This document shows, piece by piece, positions 10,962 to 22,180 of a DNA stretch of 64,000 nt. The translations under genes and the position numbers were made by a program. This DNA comes from Ceriagrion tenellum (lineage: Eukaryota > Arthropoda > Insecta > Odonata > Coenagrionidae), in assembly GCA_963169105.1 (NCBI GenBank), contig OY720636.1, positions 97,384,583 to 97,448,582 of the forward strand. The letters run 5' to 3'. The notes under the pieces were generated by a model. That model was given only the letters and a program-made list of their open reading frames with translations. It had not been told where the DNA came from and searched no databases. How positions within the stretch are numbered: the first letter of the stretch is position 1; each line of letters starts with the position of its first letter.

Positions 10962-11872
10962 TGTGACATTGGACGTCCACGATGTTGACCCAGAAAATAG
11001 TGAAAGATACTTAATAATTATTCAATTATCGAGTATTTGTTGTCTTTGTGATTGATAACTTTGTAACTCTCAGCATCTAGACCATGACATTGGCTGCATA
11101 TTCTCCTCGGGTCTTTTCTCAAAGGCAATTTTTTATTACTGCTACTAATTGCCGAGGTATTCTAAGCAAATCAAAGCTCTTATTCATAAGAACATTTGTT
11201 TTCTTTGAATCTTTGAATCTTTATGTTAACATCAGTTAAGCTACCATATCTTCCGTATATTAAAGGATAGAGATGTGATTTTTAATGCAACGAATTGAAA
11301 AATAAATTTACTAAAAGTTTTATGCCGACACATTTTTTGATATCTCTGAAATTAAGAGCACCATCGTACATTATTTTTTTTGGGGAATTTAATTTCGACG
11401 AATATTCGAGAGCCATCTTGAAAATACGAAACCGTTAGCATTTATGATAACAGAACCAGAAAAATACATATCTTATACACCACTGTAAAAGTTTCAAATC
11501 TCCTCAATTGATACTAGTCATTCAAATTGGGTGTTTTCCTTGTGGTTTCAGAATATTTCTGAAAAAATATTTACGCTGCCATAGCTCGGTAACTAAGGAG
11601 TTGCGACCCCATGTTGCTATGATAAAAAATGCGGTAAATTGCTCCCTCTACCTCCTTCAGAAGTTTCAAACAATCCTCCTGAAATACTCTTATATAAGCT
11701 TGCAATACGTTAAAATTGTACCTTGAAAATGACATCGCTTATGCCGAAATCTTGGTTGGTGAATAAAATTCAGTGAAAAGTGAACAAAAACTTTTATTGA
11801 GAGACCATGCCATCTGTAGTCCATTTCCGCAAAATACGCTAAACTTAAATCATGGTTAAAATTTTTAGACTC
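10962..11872. other. Non-coding interval with two dispersed motifs
   Basis: There is no gene. Two short phrases recur elsewhere in the window. AACTAAGGAGTTGCGACCCC (11590-11609) has a close match at about 19640-19660. TGTACCTTGAAAATGACATC (about 11718-11737), with the following 30 bases, resembles 32637-32690. These suggest old copies of one or two dispersed repeats whose ends I cannot define. Confidence 0.5.
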
Positions 11873-11887
11873 GTAACTACTTCAACA
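11873..11887 (+). repeat. Target-site duplication, left copy
   Basis: GTAACTACTTCAACA here is repeated exactly at 12767-12781, immediately outside the RTE-like LINE. A 15 bp perfect direct repeat is typical of target-primed reverse transcription. Confidence 0.85.
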
Positions 11888-12766
11888 GCATGTTTTTGTG
11901 ATCTCAGAGTCCCAACAGGGATTACTGAAGCTCCTAGATAAGTTTTGCGAATGAACAGAGAGAAAGGAATTGAGAGTAAATGCGTGAAAACTAAAGTATT
12001 AGTTTTTGGTGAGGAAAACGGGGAGAATAACAGTATGATGAGGGTGAATGGTGAAGTAATTAAAAAAGTAGATGATTTTGTTTGCTTAAGTAAGATGTGT
12101 ACGAAAGATGGATGGATAGATGAGGAGATAAAAAGACGTTTCTCTTTGCTGGAAAGCAAGTGGTAGGTAGCATGTTGAGCATATCAAGGAGTGAGTGCCT
12201 GTCTAAGGAAGCGAAAATCGCCGTGAACAAAAGTGTACTTCTCCCCACTTTGTTGTATGGTAGTGAAACATGGGTATGCCAGCATAGACATAAGAGTAGA
12301 CTAAACGCTGTGGGTATGAGTTATCCGAGGAGTGTTTGCGGCAAAAGTAGGATGGACAGGGTCAGAAATGAGTGGGTAATAAATGAATGTGGGTTAGATG
12401 CTCCAGTAATTGACATATATTAAAGGAGTGTACTTCGTTGCTTTGGCCATGTTGAGAGGATGAATGAGAGTCAAATTTCGAAACAGATATATGAGTTAAA
12501 TGAATGGTTTGAGAGGTAGAGGTAGACCGAGAAAGTTGTGGTTGAATGTGGTTGAGGAAATTCTTAGGAGGAATATTAGGAGTCTTAAAACAGGAGGGCA
12601 TGTATGAAGCAGTGTATGGGAGTAAATGAAGCAGAAGAGGTTTTCAAGGATAGGACAGTATGGATAAAACTATTTCAGCAGAGTTAGGTGCTCAAATGTA
12701 TTTATGAGTGAAACTTGGTGATACTGCCTACCCGGGAAGGAAACGGCGTGATTGGTACATATGTAT
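11888..12766 (+). mobile_element. 5'-truncated RTE-like LINE with intact target-site duplication
   Basis: This 879 bp insertion carries the last part of a reverse transcriptase. In changing frames it reads CVKTKVLVFGEENGEN, VDDFVCLSKMCTKDGWIDEEI (about 11965-12130), then LLPTLLYGSETWVCQHRHKS (about 12238-12297), SRMDRVRNEWVINECG, CFGHVERMNESQISKQIYE and RRGRPRKLWLNVVEE. This order (KTKVMVF, VYLGS, YGSETW, FGHVERM, RGRPR) is the familiar end of an RTE-like LINE, though the clade name is from memory. It is flanked by perfect 15 bp duplications, so the complete insertion boundaries are known and 5' truncation occurred at integration. One frameshift lies near 12160 and one stop near 12421, consistent with modest age. 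Confidence 0.88.
11945..12601 (+). pseudogene. LINE reverse-transcriptase C-terminal relic
   Basis: This is the coding part of the truncated LINE. The first segment (11945-12166) holds KTKVLVFGE and the VDDFVCL block. The second (12160-12423, another frame) holds SKEAKIAVNKSVLLPTLLYG and the conserved SETW. The third, after the stop at 12421-12423, holds CFGHVERMNE and GRGRPRKLW with a further frame change near 12510. It lacks endonuclease and palm domains and so never encoded a working enzyme after insertion. Confidence 0.82.
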
Positions 12767-12781
12767 GTAACTACTTCAACA
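12767..12781 (+). repeat. Target-site duplication, right copy
   Basis: An exact second copy of GTAACTACTTCAACA follows the ACATATGTAT-rich 3' tail of the LINE. With 11873-11887 it defines the insertion. Confidence 0.85.
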
Positions 12782-13599
12782 ACTTTTTTAGCCAAATACT
12801 GTTTCACGTAACCATCTCATTACCTTGCATAAAGCATATTTTTTGTGCCGATCTGTACGATAATTGCATGAAACTGGAAATATGTTAAGATGTTGATGTG
12901 TTACGATGAAAATATATTAAGATGTTGGGCTAATTTAAAACAGAATTGATACCATTAGTCCCAAGTGAATTTTTTTTTACTTTATCCGCTTGAGCCGTCA
13001 TCAAAGTTACATTAGTGTAAAATATTCGTTAAATAAAATATCATATATGATTAAAAATATAACACTAATTCAACATTATGCATATAAATGGAGTTATATG
13101 TGAAATAATATCTGTGAAATATAAATGAAGGGTGATAAAAGCGTATAATTGATAGATTTCCGCCGTTGGTTTTACAAAACCATGTGCAGGAAAAGACGCA
13201 GACGCAGAACGAAGGGTGTCATACAATTCTTCTTGTCTATGGTGCTGGTTATGGTGCAATTTTATGTACAAGTGTCTAAAAAATGCATCGAATATTGACC
13301 GTTTCAAAAAGAACTAAAGAGGATCACAGCTAGAGATAATACATGATATTTCAATAACGCTCGACCCGGGGCATGAACACATTTTTTCTGACTTTCATAT
13401 TGATAGACTCGACAAAGAAATATTGGCATAACTGTAAAAAGAATGACTGGAACGACGATAGTATATGACACTATCATATTGCCCCGCTTTAGGGATCAAT
13501 CTTCAAAGATGCGCTTCTAAATCGGTTCATCGCCACTCTATACAGCATTGAATTGACTCTTCCCGGAGCAGGAGGAAGATATCCTTCAACGGCAGTATT
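12782..13599. other. Non-coding interval
   Basis: AT-rich DNA continuing the pre-insertion sequence that ended at 11887. Nothing recognisable was seen; a minus-strand frame at 13065-13307 has no domain. Confidence 0.55.
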
Positions 13600-13990
13600 C
13601 AAATGAGGCTCAAGGGAGCGAGAGCTAGGAGGTCGCGCCGGGGGAGTTCAGGGAGCAGAGGCGGTGTTATGAGCCGGGTGCCGAGCGAAGGGGGCGTGGG
13701 GTAGGAGGTTAAGCGAGGCGGGAGGAGCGGGTTTCAAAGATGAGTCTTGGCGTGGGCGGGTGGAAGGAGGAGGAGGAGGTGGGACGAGGAGCAAGCATTC
13801 ACTGCAGTTCTTCGGAGGAAGGAAGGCGAACGAGGTCTTCCAGATGTTATCAATTAGGGGAAGAGCCTCTTCTTCCCCCCCGCGGCCCAGGTTATGAGAA
13901 AAGCCTTACGCGAAAAGATGATGGGCTATACGGGAGGTCGGTGGGTAACATGAATTATACGCCCGCCCGAAGATCACGTCGTAATTTATC
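13600..13990. other. GC- and purine-rich patch, possible CpG island
   Basis: GC content rises sharply above the AT-rich surroundings, with GC-box-like GGGGCGTGGGG (about 13690-13700) and GGGCGGG (about 13756-13762). An 86-codon frame (13740-14000, +), MSLGVGGWKEEEEVGRGAS and onward, is rich in Gly, Glu, Arg and Ser and may merely reflect composition. The patch could be a promoter-proximal or 5' UTR segment of a host gene, or part of an unrecognised repeat. No TATA or splice arrangement settles this. Confidence 0.3.
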
Positions 13991-14837
13991 GCGCCTGTGA
14001 TGAAAGCTCGGTCGGGTGTGGTTCATCACGATGCTACTTAAACACGAAACCTTTTCATGGAGAGGAGGTATTCCTTTGCCTGTCAATTCCCATCGACTAT
14101 AAACTCCATATTGCAGCGATAGAGGGTGGAAGCAAGCTGTGGCGGACAAAGCAAGCACTTAGTTTACGAGTCACAGTGTTAAAAATGCTCGAACAAATGT
14201 CTAACAGTGTGAATGGAATTTCATATAGAGGCCGTGCGCTAAATGCAGGAATCTTTGCATTTCTTGCAGAAGTTGTGGTATAGCATAGGCTAAGGGGAAT
14301 TTTGTACATTCTATTTATTTATTTGGCATAGTGTGAAAGAGCGATGAGAACGAAAAACTTGTACTTTCACAAAAAACTTTTCACTTTATGAAAATTTCTT
14401 GGGTCAAAATTTCAATGTACACCAGCGGAATGAAATTCACTACGATGACAATTACGTAAGCAACATGACTATTCCATTTAGATAATACCATTACTTGGGT
14501 CTTCTAATCCACGAACCGGTGCGCGTTAATAAGCATCAAGTCATTGGTGCATGTTTACGTTGAGAGGGGATCAAAATGCATTTATCTAGTGAAGTGGAGT
14601 AAAGCCCTAAATATTGAAAGAGAAGTGGAGGAAATAAGTGAAAGTATTCCCAGGTATAATGTATACATCTTGGGGGAGAAGGGAGGGTACTGGGTAGGCC
14701 AGTAAGTTTTTACACATAAGTTACAGGAAAAAAATCCTTCTTTCCAATCAAAGCTGCTACTACTTAGTGACTCTAGTAAAAAAGCTTTTTTATAGAAATA
14801 AAATGTTTACCACTTTAAAACCTCATTTTATTTGTCA
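13991..14837. other. Non-coding interval
   Basis: Ordinary AT-rich sequence with no recognisable gene, RNA or element end. Confidence 0.5.
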
Positions 14838-14940
14838 AGTTATTTTAATCAGAATTGGATTTCTAATTAGCCAAGAATTATTAAATGAATGGCATCATCA
14901 AATGACATGGCTCCTAGAAAAACGAGCGGTCCTGCAACTT
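14838..14940 (+). repeat. Direct repeat, copy 1 of 2
   Basis: A segment of about 100 bp is repeated at 15365-15463. Shared phrases include TTAGCCAAGAATTATTA and ATGACATGGCTCCTAGAAAA. Identity is high with scattered substitutions. It encodes no recognisable peptide. It could be the remains of two insertions of one repeat or a local duplication. Confidence 0.75.
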
Positions 14941-15364
14941 CAGAAATGGCCTCTAATTGGAGCACTGAGTTGAAATTAGAAAATTCTATTATTCAACATG
15001 CGAACAAGGAGTAAATTTAAGTAGGGCGCTCATTGTTGAAACTGATTGAAAACTGTCCTCTGTGTAAATAAACCTGATGACAGTCTTAGCAGCCTATTGA
15101 GATTACACGTTTACTATTAAAATGATACATATGTCCGAGACCCCACCCATCCATTTTCTTTCCTCATCAAAGCATGGAGAAACACCTCAATATACGTGAG
15201 TGTCATTTGTGCTGCAAAATCTTATCAAATCGATTACGTCTCTAATAAGCATTACTAAGTAAAAATTAGCTTAAAGGATCTTGAAATGAGTCAAATAGAT
15301 GGATAAGGAAAGTTCTGAAGAGATTATTTCGAAGTCAAGAGGAGGCATCCGCGGGTGAGATATG

Positions 15365-15463
15365 GTTAATTTTATCAGAATGGGTTTCTATTTAGCCAAG
15401 AATTATTAGATGAATGACATCATTATATGACATGGCTCCTAGAAAAATTAGTGGTCCTGTAAG
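15365..15463 (+). repeat. Direct repeat, copy 2 of 2
   Basis: This matches 14838-14940 in the same orientation, about 525 bp downstream. Homology starts at GTTAATTTTATCAGAAT and fades after GTGGTCCTGTAA. The short spacing and lack of TG...CA ends argue against LTRs. Confidence 0.75.
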
Positions 15464-17559
15464 ATATCAGTTGTGCGAAGGTCGAATGTTGCTATTGGGT
15501 CCTGAGGAATGGCGAACCAATGTTTATTTATATATCAGATTACCAAGTAAAAAAACAAGAATCACTATAGCAATAGAATTATCACTAAAGCAATAATTTG
15601 GTATTTATGTGATCATTCCATATCGTTACATTACTGTTTCAAGAGCATTTTTAAAGATCAATCTTGATTAATTACTCGCGTGATAACGTTTTCTTATGCT
15701 TCTTCAGATGAACTTGAGTTTATTTTCAGGGTCACCTAAAGATGACCCTCTATGATAAAATCGGTATTAGAATAAAGCCTGTTTGGAATACGTAATGTAT
15801 ATTTTCTCAGTGTGTAGCAATAGTACAATTCTGTAACATATAGCCTGAAGAAAAAAGTGATGTGTTACCAGAGGAAAAGTTAAAGCGTTTCTAATGGAAA
15901 GGAATTATCAATAAGAAAAAGATTGGCCATTTATATAAGCGCGTTATCGTACTTAGTAATTTCTTTGCATTAACTTTCTCATTTAAATATTTTCAATTTT
16001 ATACCACGATATGAGATAATTAGCATAACTTGAGTGAAAGTTCAGAGTCCATCATTCGCAAAGCCCTTTTTTTGTCCATTCCCATTCTCACCGGGAGAAA
16101 GAATGGGGATAGGGACGGTCCCACTATGCAGTGGCAATTAAAGGGGATTGTGTGGTCAAATCTTGTATGAGATGATTGTTGGTGGCTTCACCTCAATTGC
16201 GCTGCAAAAGAGTGCTTGGTTGCACTTTGTGAGTGCTCGTGATGTGAAAACTTGTGAGACCACTTCTCAGGAATGAAAAGAAATACCAAAAAACCAATTC
16301 GTCCCTAAAGAGCTATATTACTCTATAAAACATTGGTAGATAACTTTTCCACCCGAAAACACACATGTTAAATATCGAAGCACTCAGGGCCCCTAGAGCA
16401 AAGGGGTCTATATGGCAAGCAGTGACGGGACTAAAACCCATTCCTCCACATTGGTAATTTTTTATGCTTATGTTTTCATATTTGCAAACTATGAGCAGGT
16501 TCGTGGATTAATTTTGCTTTGGCAGTAACATGATGTATTTTTGGTATCCCTGAGGAGTACCTACTTTTTCTGGTAACCAATTTTATTTCTATATATAATT
16601 TGAAATTATATTGATATTTTTTTCATAGAAATATTAATATGCATAACCCAAACGTCGCAAAAAATATAGTGAAGGAAAAAACCATTATACATAATTCAAA
16701 TTTAATGGTATTAATGTGACCAGTCTCAATAGTCACATCCCCGTTTTCAGTGAAAGTTTTAAGATTTATTTTGAATAACTACTCATACGATAACGTTTTT
16801 TTTACGTTTCCATATCACTATTGCATCCTTAATGTATTTTCCTATTCACTACAATTTGACTTCAACTTTTACTTGTACTGAATTTTTCTCTTAATAAAAT
16901 GAGATATGAATGACTTAAAAGGCTGTTCAACATGAAAAGTGAGAGCTTTAACAATGGATACAGAAATGTACATTCATATTCTCATGATAAAAGTTTTGTA
17001 TAGTCGGTAAGTAATGGGTACACTGTTACTAGGAAGATAATGTGCGTTGAAGCCATAACCCTTTTTTGGAAATTTAATTCTGAGTTATCTTAGTGCAAAT
17101 TGGAGAAATTGACGGCTAATATCACCAATAAACAAGTCGGGAGAAGAGTGGGATTTAATATAGGATTAATATATGCTCCACAAAACACAAAAAATGATCG
17201 GAAAATTCTGCAAAAAGACAGTAAATTGAATCAATAATGGAATGAGAAATAAACATATATAACATTGAGGGAGAGGAAAGATTGATGGAATACATTAGGA
17301 AAATTGTGATTGGCATCAAATGAAAAATAATCAAGGTACGAAGTGATTAACTGGCAGGAAAGTTAAATGGAGAAAGTTTTACGGGAAAATCTGAAGATTG
17401 ATAACAAGTTTTGATGGATAATCATATTCTTTTACCAATTTCCATTGCTTCATGAGAACAATGCTATCGTTTGTTGGAAAAAGACGTTTATTTTTCCTGT
17501 GAATGCACATCCATGAAAAATTCCACAAGAGATTAGAGCCCAGCAACATGCAAAGCTTA
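15464..17559. other. Non-coding interval
   Basis: AT-rich DNA with a small hairpin around CCCATTCT...AGAATGGG (about 16081-16107). No open frame longer than 60 codons and no recognisable element. Confidence 0.55.
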
Positions 17560-18070
17560 GAAACTCAAGGCAGTGACGCCAAATCCAGCCACCTCACGGT
17601 TTTGGGGAGGGATTTCACGCGGAATAACTTCGAGTCACCATTTCTTACGCGATAGAGCGAGTGAGAGCGTCCGGAAGGATTAAGTAGGAAGAGTAATGGG
17701 AAGATCGGTGCAGGTAATTGCCCACCCTTCGCGACAGTGTGAGCCTCCACTTAATTTTCCTACTAAGGAATAGGGGCTTCCACTAGTAGCGCGGTATCTT
17801 TCTCTCCTTTTGCGAGCGAGAATAAGTGGAGGATGCCTCTGAGGCGAGGAGCTTCGCTCGCTTTAAGACCCTCGCACGGAGGTCGACACTGAAGGCCACT
17901 AACTAGGAGGAGAAAACTCCAACATCTCCTCATTATCAGGGATCAGAAAGGTCTCTTCCTCTTTTCCAAATTAGCCAGCGGAGCGCTATTGCGCCCCTCG
18001 TAATCTTGATACGCAATGTCTCTTTAAGATTAAACGGCGTCCTTCCCGAGACGTCAGCGTGGAGAAGAAA
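17560..18070. other. CpG-richer patch
   Basis: CpG dinucleotides are frequent (CACGCGG, TTACGCG, CGCTCGC, GGTCGACAC) against an AT-rich background. A 61-codon minus frame lies at 17565-17750, but its sequence is not recognisable. It may mark a methylation-poor regulatory region or an old repeat. There is no direct promoter evidence. Confidence 0.25.
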
Positions 18071-20305
18071 AAAAGGGTGAGAAAATCCCCGTTAAAAAGT
18101 GACTAAGTTAATTTTGTTAATCCTAATCCCATATCAGCGTAACATTGCCACGTGGAACGGTAAAATAAATTTATAGATCAATAAATTAAATGCTGGGTCT
18201 AGCTATGAGAAAATAATCCACGAGAATGCTTACATGAATCATGCAATATATTATCCTGAAAAATTATGCGAGAGCCAAGAAATGCCTGACATTTAAAATG
18301 GCTTTTCCCTGAAGGTGACGGCTAAAGAAATTAAAAATAAAAAAATAAATATCTGCCAAAAAATTTTTGCTGCTATGAAAATCATCTGAAGAATTTTTTA
18401 CTCACATTTTCCCATCAAAGTTACCGTAAAATTGAATGGTCCAATTACCTGCTCACATAGGAAATGTCCCACGTTTACCCTGAGTGGTATTTAAAAGTTA
18501 CATTCCGTACAGATATTAGCTTATATAGTGGCCAAAAAAGAGAGCTTGGTTCCTTATTTATTCCTTCTCGAGAATGAATTCAGCTTTCTTGGTAAATGGA
18601 GGAGAACGTACTGGTAAAAATGCCTATCAAAGATCAGCGGCCATCCGTCAAGACCCCTCGGTCGAAGGTGGAGAATTGGCTATAAATGATCTGAAAGTAC
18701 ACCTTCCTCTAGAGGTATTTTGATAGCTCTTCACTGCAAGACCATTAGACGTGTGTTAATACAGAAGGTTTGATTGGATCACGTGTTCTGAAGAGAAGCA
18801 AACGTAATACAGATATGCCGAACAACTGGATCTAACGCAACAGACTTCACTACGATGAAAACGAAAACATTATATCCAAATGAACAACAGTAAAAACAAT
18901 ACCAGTTCTAAAGCAATGCATGTAATCTTACTCAATCTGTTAATACTCAATCAAAAAAACCTTATAAGGTCTTCTGAAGACTTTACCGATACATATCGAA
19001 ATGTTACGCATCTGGTTCATCTCCTCCAAAGTCGCAAGCTATCCCACTCAATAGAGTACATTCGATTGGTAGATTCAAGTAATTTGTTGAGGATGGGTAT
19101 GAGAATGAGGTAAATTAACTTCTTAAGCAGTGAATGTAGACGTATGCAATCAATTGTTAATCTATATTGATATCTTGCCGTTTGATTTATTTCTTGCCGC
19201 TTGATTTTCTTCTTTTTTAGGCCACCGAGAGCCTACGTTCCGGTTTCATTTGTTGATTTTGCCATTTAATACTTTTCAAAGAGAGTACTTAAGCCTTTAT
19301 CTATTATAAGTGAATTAAAATGATATTTCTTCCGTTAATTTTTCGTGAAAAAGAGCTCTAAATAAAGGATCTCATGTAACAGTTTACTATTTCCGCAAAA
19401 ATTGAAGATAGGCAAAAGAATTTTTTGAAAGACGTAATTTTTTTCTGATTTCAGTTTACATCTTGAAAACAGGAATCCTAAAGGAAACAAACGTTTTGAC
19501 TAGAAAAGAAAGATTAAGACCTCAAATACAACTAAGTCTGGTTTTACTTCATAATGATTTTTGCAGTTCACCGCCAATTGGCGTTTTGTTAATGCTATTG
19601 AATGCTTCAGATAGGTTTTTTTCGTTTCTATTGCTTGAAAACTAAGGAGCTACGACCCCGTGTTCAATGGACAAAAAGGTGATTGAAATTTGGAGTATTG
19701 GGAAGAAAAGTGCAAAATTCTGCTTTTTATCGTAAAATAACTGTTTTATGTCTCTATCTGCTTAGCGCTCACTTTATTGACTCGTATACTTGTTAAATTC
19801 GAGCATGAATAGTAAAAAATGAATTATTCTTACTCTACAGAAATATAACCTTTACACGTGGGAAATTTATACTGTAAAGAAGTCTAAAAATACGAACGAG
19901 ACATTACTTTATTGAGATTTAGAGAGATATGAAATATTTATTGGGTAGTTCTGATCTCGGCGAAACTTCTTTATGGGACCAAAAGGAAAAGTGATAAAAT
20001 ACATACTATATGACCAGATAAATTTGCATCTCCAATTTCAAGTACTATTTTGCTAGCAGTTCAATTGAACCTACTAGTCAATTAGTCAATATGGTAAAAG
20101 ACAAATAATGATTCATTTTCATTATCTTTATTTTATCGGCATTTTTAATATTAGCTCCTTTGCTCACTGAATTTGAGGTTTTCTTAGTACGTGTTGTATC
20201 GTTAGGGAAAAGAAAGAGTAATCTGTAGTAATGCATAAATGGTAACAAGAATGTGCAGATAATTAGGAATTATCAATGCTCAACTCGAGTCCTTAATAAT
20301 TAGAT
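18071..20305. other. Non-coding interval
   Basis: About 2.2 kb without recognisable genes. At about 19640-19660, AACTAAGGAGCTACGACCCC echoes the motif at 11590-11609. Frames at 18880-19113 and 19463-19645 have no domain. Confidence 0.55.
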
Positions 20306-21075
20306 TCATGTATCATCAGTAAATGCACCACAGTTCACTTCTTCCGAAAGCCATCACACAAATTCCATGCCTAAACTGTGGGGGGCGGAGTAAACATTAA
20401 ATCTTCAAATGCAGTAAAATATCTTGGAAATACCATAACTTCTGATATATCGTGGGGAACACACACACCAAACATATGCGGCACAGCATTAAAGAAACTA
20501 GTTGTCGTTAAGCTTATAATAGGTAATTACTCGGTTGAAAAATTGAAAGAGAGATGCTACTTCGCTCTGGTTAGGCCACGCTGCGAATACGCCGCAAGTA
20601 TTTGGGACCCAGGTCATAAATATTTAACCATAAAAATTAATATAATACAAATAAAAGCAGCGCGTTTTGTTAAAAACTGCAAAAAGCGTTCATATAGTGT
20701 CTCACAACTTTTAGAGGGACTAAAGTGTGATCCCCTAGAGACTCGGAGGCTACACGCTAGGCTTAGGTTGCTGGAGAAATTCAGAGCTTTTTTTCAGACC
20801 GACACAGAGAATATTATCACGACTTCTCACTACATCTCTAGGTCTGACAGATTCGATAAAATAAGAGAGATAAACTGCCGAAAAGATGGGAACAAAAACT
20901 CTTTCTTTCCGCGCACAAAATACGATCACAGTAAAACCTAAGCTCCACTCAATACACTGCTATAATACATGTCACCATTTCACCTCCCAAAAACTTACAT
21001 CTGTACACATATAGTGATCTAACACCCTCTGCCACACGGCCATGCGGCGGCTCGCAGGGTGGTTTTTAGACGTAT
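20306..21075 (+). mobile_element. LINE copy A, best-preserved TAGATG-tailed family member
   Basis: This 5'-truncated LINE covers the thumb and C-terminal part of a reverse transcriptase plus the 3' UTR. Before the main frame, SKCTTVHFFRK (from about 20318) matches the SKC-V-TF-RK block that precedes KYLG in CR1-group enzymes; a stop follows at about 20372. The 3' UTR holds ATTTCACCTCCCAAAA (about 20980) and ends CCACACGGCCATGCGGCGGCTCGCAGGGTG, given here as two motifs: CACACGGCCATG and GGCTCGCAGGGTG at about 21031-21062. A weak TAGACGTATT tail follows. Copies B, C and D align to it. Confidence 0.88.
20378..20941 (+). pseudogene. LINE reverse-transcriptase C-terminal frame, 187 codons
   Basis: This is the longest open frame in the window. 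It starts inside the protein, since the apparent ATG-like start is only where the frame opens after an upstream stop. Landmarks: AVKYLGNTITSDISW (thumb), KERCYFALVRPRCEYAASIW, DPGHKYLTIK, ARFVKNC and LLEGLKCDPLETRRLHARLR. It ends with the charged tail NSFFPRTKYDHSKT, typical of the C-terminal end of this LINE group. It lacks the palm with YADD, so it has no polymerase activity. The open frame suggests a relatively young insertion. Confidence 0.85.
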
Positions 21076-21429
21076 TTATAGAATGATCGGAAAAAATGCT
21101 GATTACCGAACCCCATAGAACTGCGAAGTATTCTGGAGAACGTCTCCAGCGAAAATAGTTCTATTCAATGACAAGATATACAGGAAAAAGGGGAGGGCAC
21201 AAGAGTACAGCGAATTAGTCTTGCATGGTATGCAATCACTGCGAATAAAACAACAAGCTGTGGAATCCGAGGACCAGAGAAGTCGATCTTATCGTTTACA
21301 AACTTGCAATGACCTGATTTTTAACGATTTTTCGAAACATTTGCTCAACAAGTGAAATTTCCTCATGAATTCACTGAAAGAAAAATTACCAACTGAAGGA
21401 AGATTGTTCAAGAAACATACTCACTTACT
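21076..21429. other. Short non-coding spacer between LINE remnants
   Basis: It contains a small perfect hairpin, CTGGAGAACGTCTCCAG, at about 21132-21148. Otherwise nothing was recognised. Confidence 0.45.
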
Positions 21430-22180
21430 ATTACTCCCTTGATCATCTATACCCAAGCTGGATTTTGGCCTCACCCTCAATAAAAATCCTCGATTTCTCT
21501 CAGCCGACTTATTCATCCACAGTTCCCCCCGGACTATTGACATCTGATGCCAATCCATCCCACCATCTACATCTCGTATTCCAGGAGATCTTCATTCCTC
21601 TGGTATTCTCAAGCCTACCTCCTTCAGTAGTGTGCCCTACTCACTTCGCGTCACGTGGTCAGCCTATCACATTCTTCTCGTTAAGTGCATTCTACTTAGT
21701 AATTGTCCTTTTAAAGATCTCTTATTTCCTTACTGTCCATAATTCTCCTAATCACTCTTCTTTTTGTTGGATCAAAGACTTTTTTAGGACTTTGTTTTCA
21801 TAAACGATGTTTTCTCTCTCCTGTCATATTCATTATCCATGTTTCAGCGTAATAAAGGACCATAGGACGAATTGTTGAATGATAATTTCTCATTTTTGTC
21901 TTCTGAGATATTATCTTTAAAGTTAGTATCATGTTGCATGCGTACAAACTTGTACTGACTAGTTTTATTCTATTTGCTATCTTGATTTCTTCAAAGTTTT
22001 TGTTTGGTATTATTACTCCGAGGTATTTGAATTGGCCCTTTGTCTCAAAAATGTGCTATCCACAATAAATGTACCAACTTCTTGTCATTATTTTCTTGAC
22101 AATTGCAAAGATTTCGTCTTCTTATCATTTATTTTCAATCCCAATTAATTTTCAATAAATTTCTACCTCAAATGCATCCG
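21430..22180 (-). mobile_element. LINE remnant, RTE-like second family, minus strand
   Basis: Read on the minus strand from about 22170 downwards, the frames give LGLKINDKKTKSLQLSRK, GQFKYLGVIIPNKNFEEI, ISQKTKMRNYHSTIRPMVLY, YAETWIMNMTGERK and RRVIRRIMDSKEIRDL. This is the LKIN-x-KT, F-YLG, K-YKTLIRPVL-YG-ETW order of an RTE-like reverse-transcriptase end. The distal part (about 21460-21760) is more decayed and shows only HLTRRM, ADHVTR and similar traces. Frameshifts are frequent. The plus-strand frame 21465-21803 is a shadow of this element. Confidence 0.78.

Noticed and set aside
14838..15463. Solo or paired LTRs
   Set aside because: The repeats lack TG...CA ends, the spacing is far too short for an LTR element and no gag/pol motif lies between.
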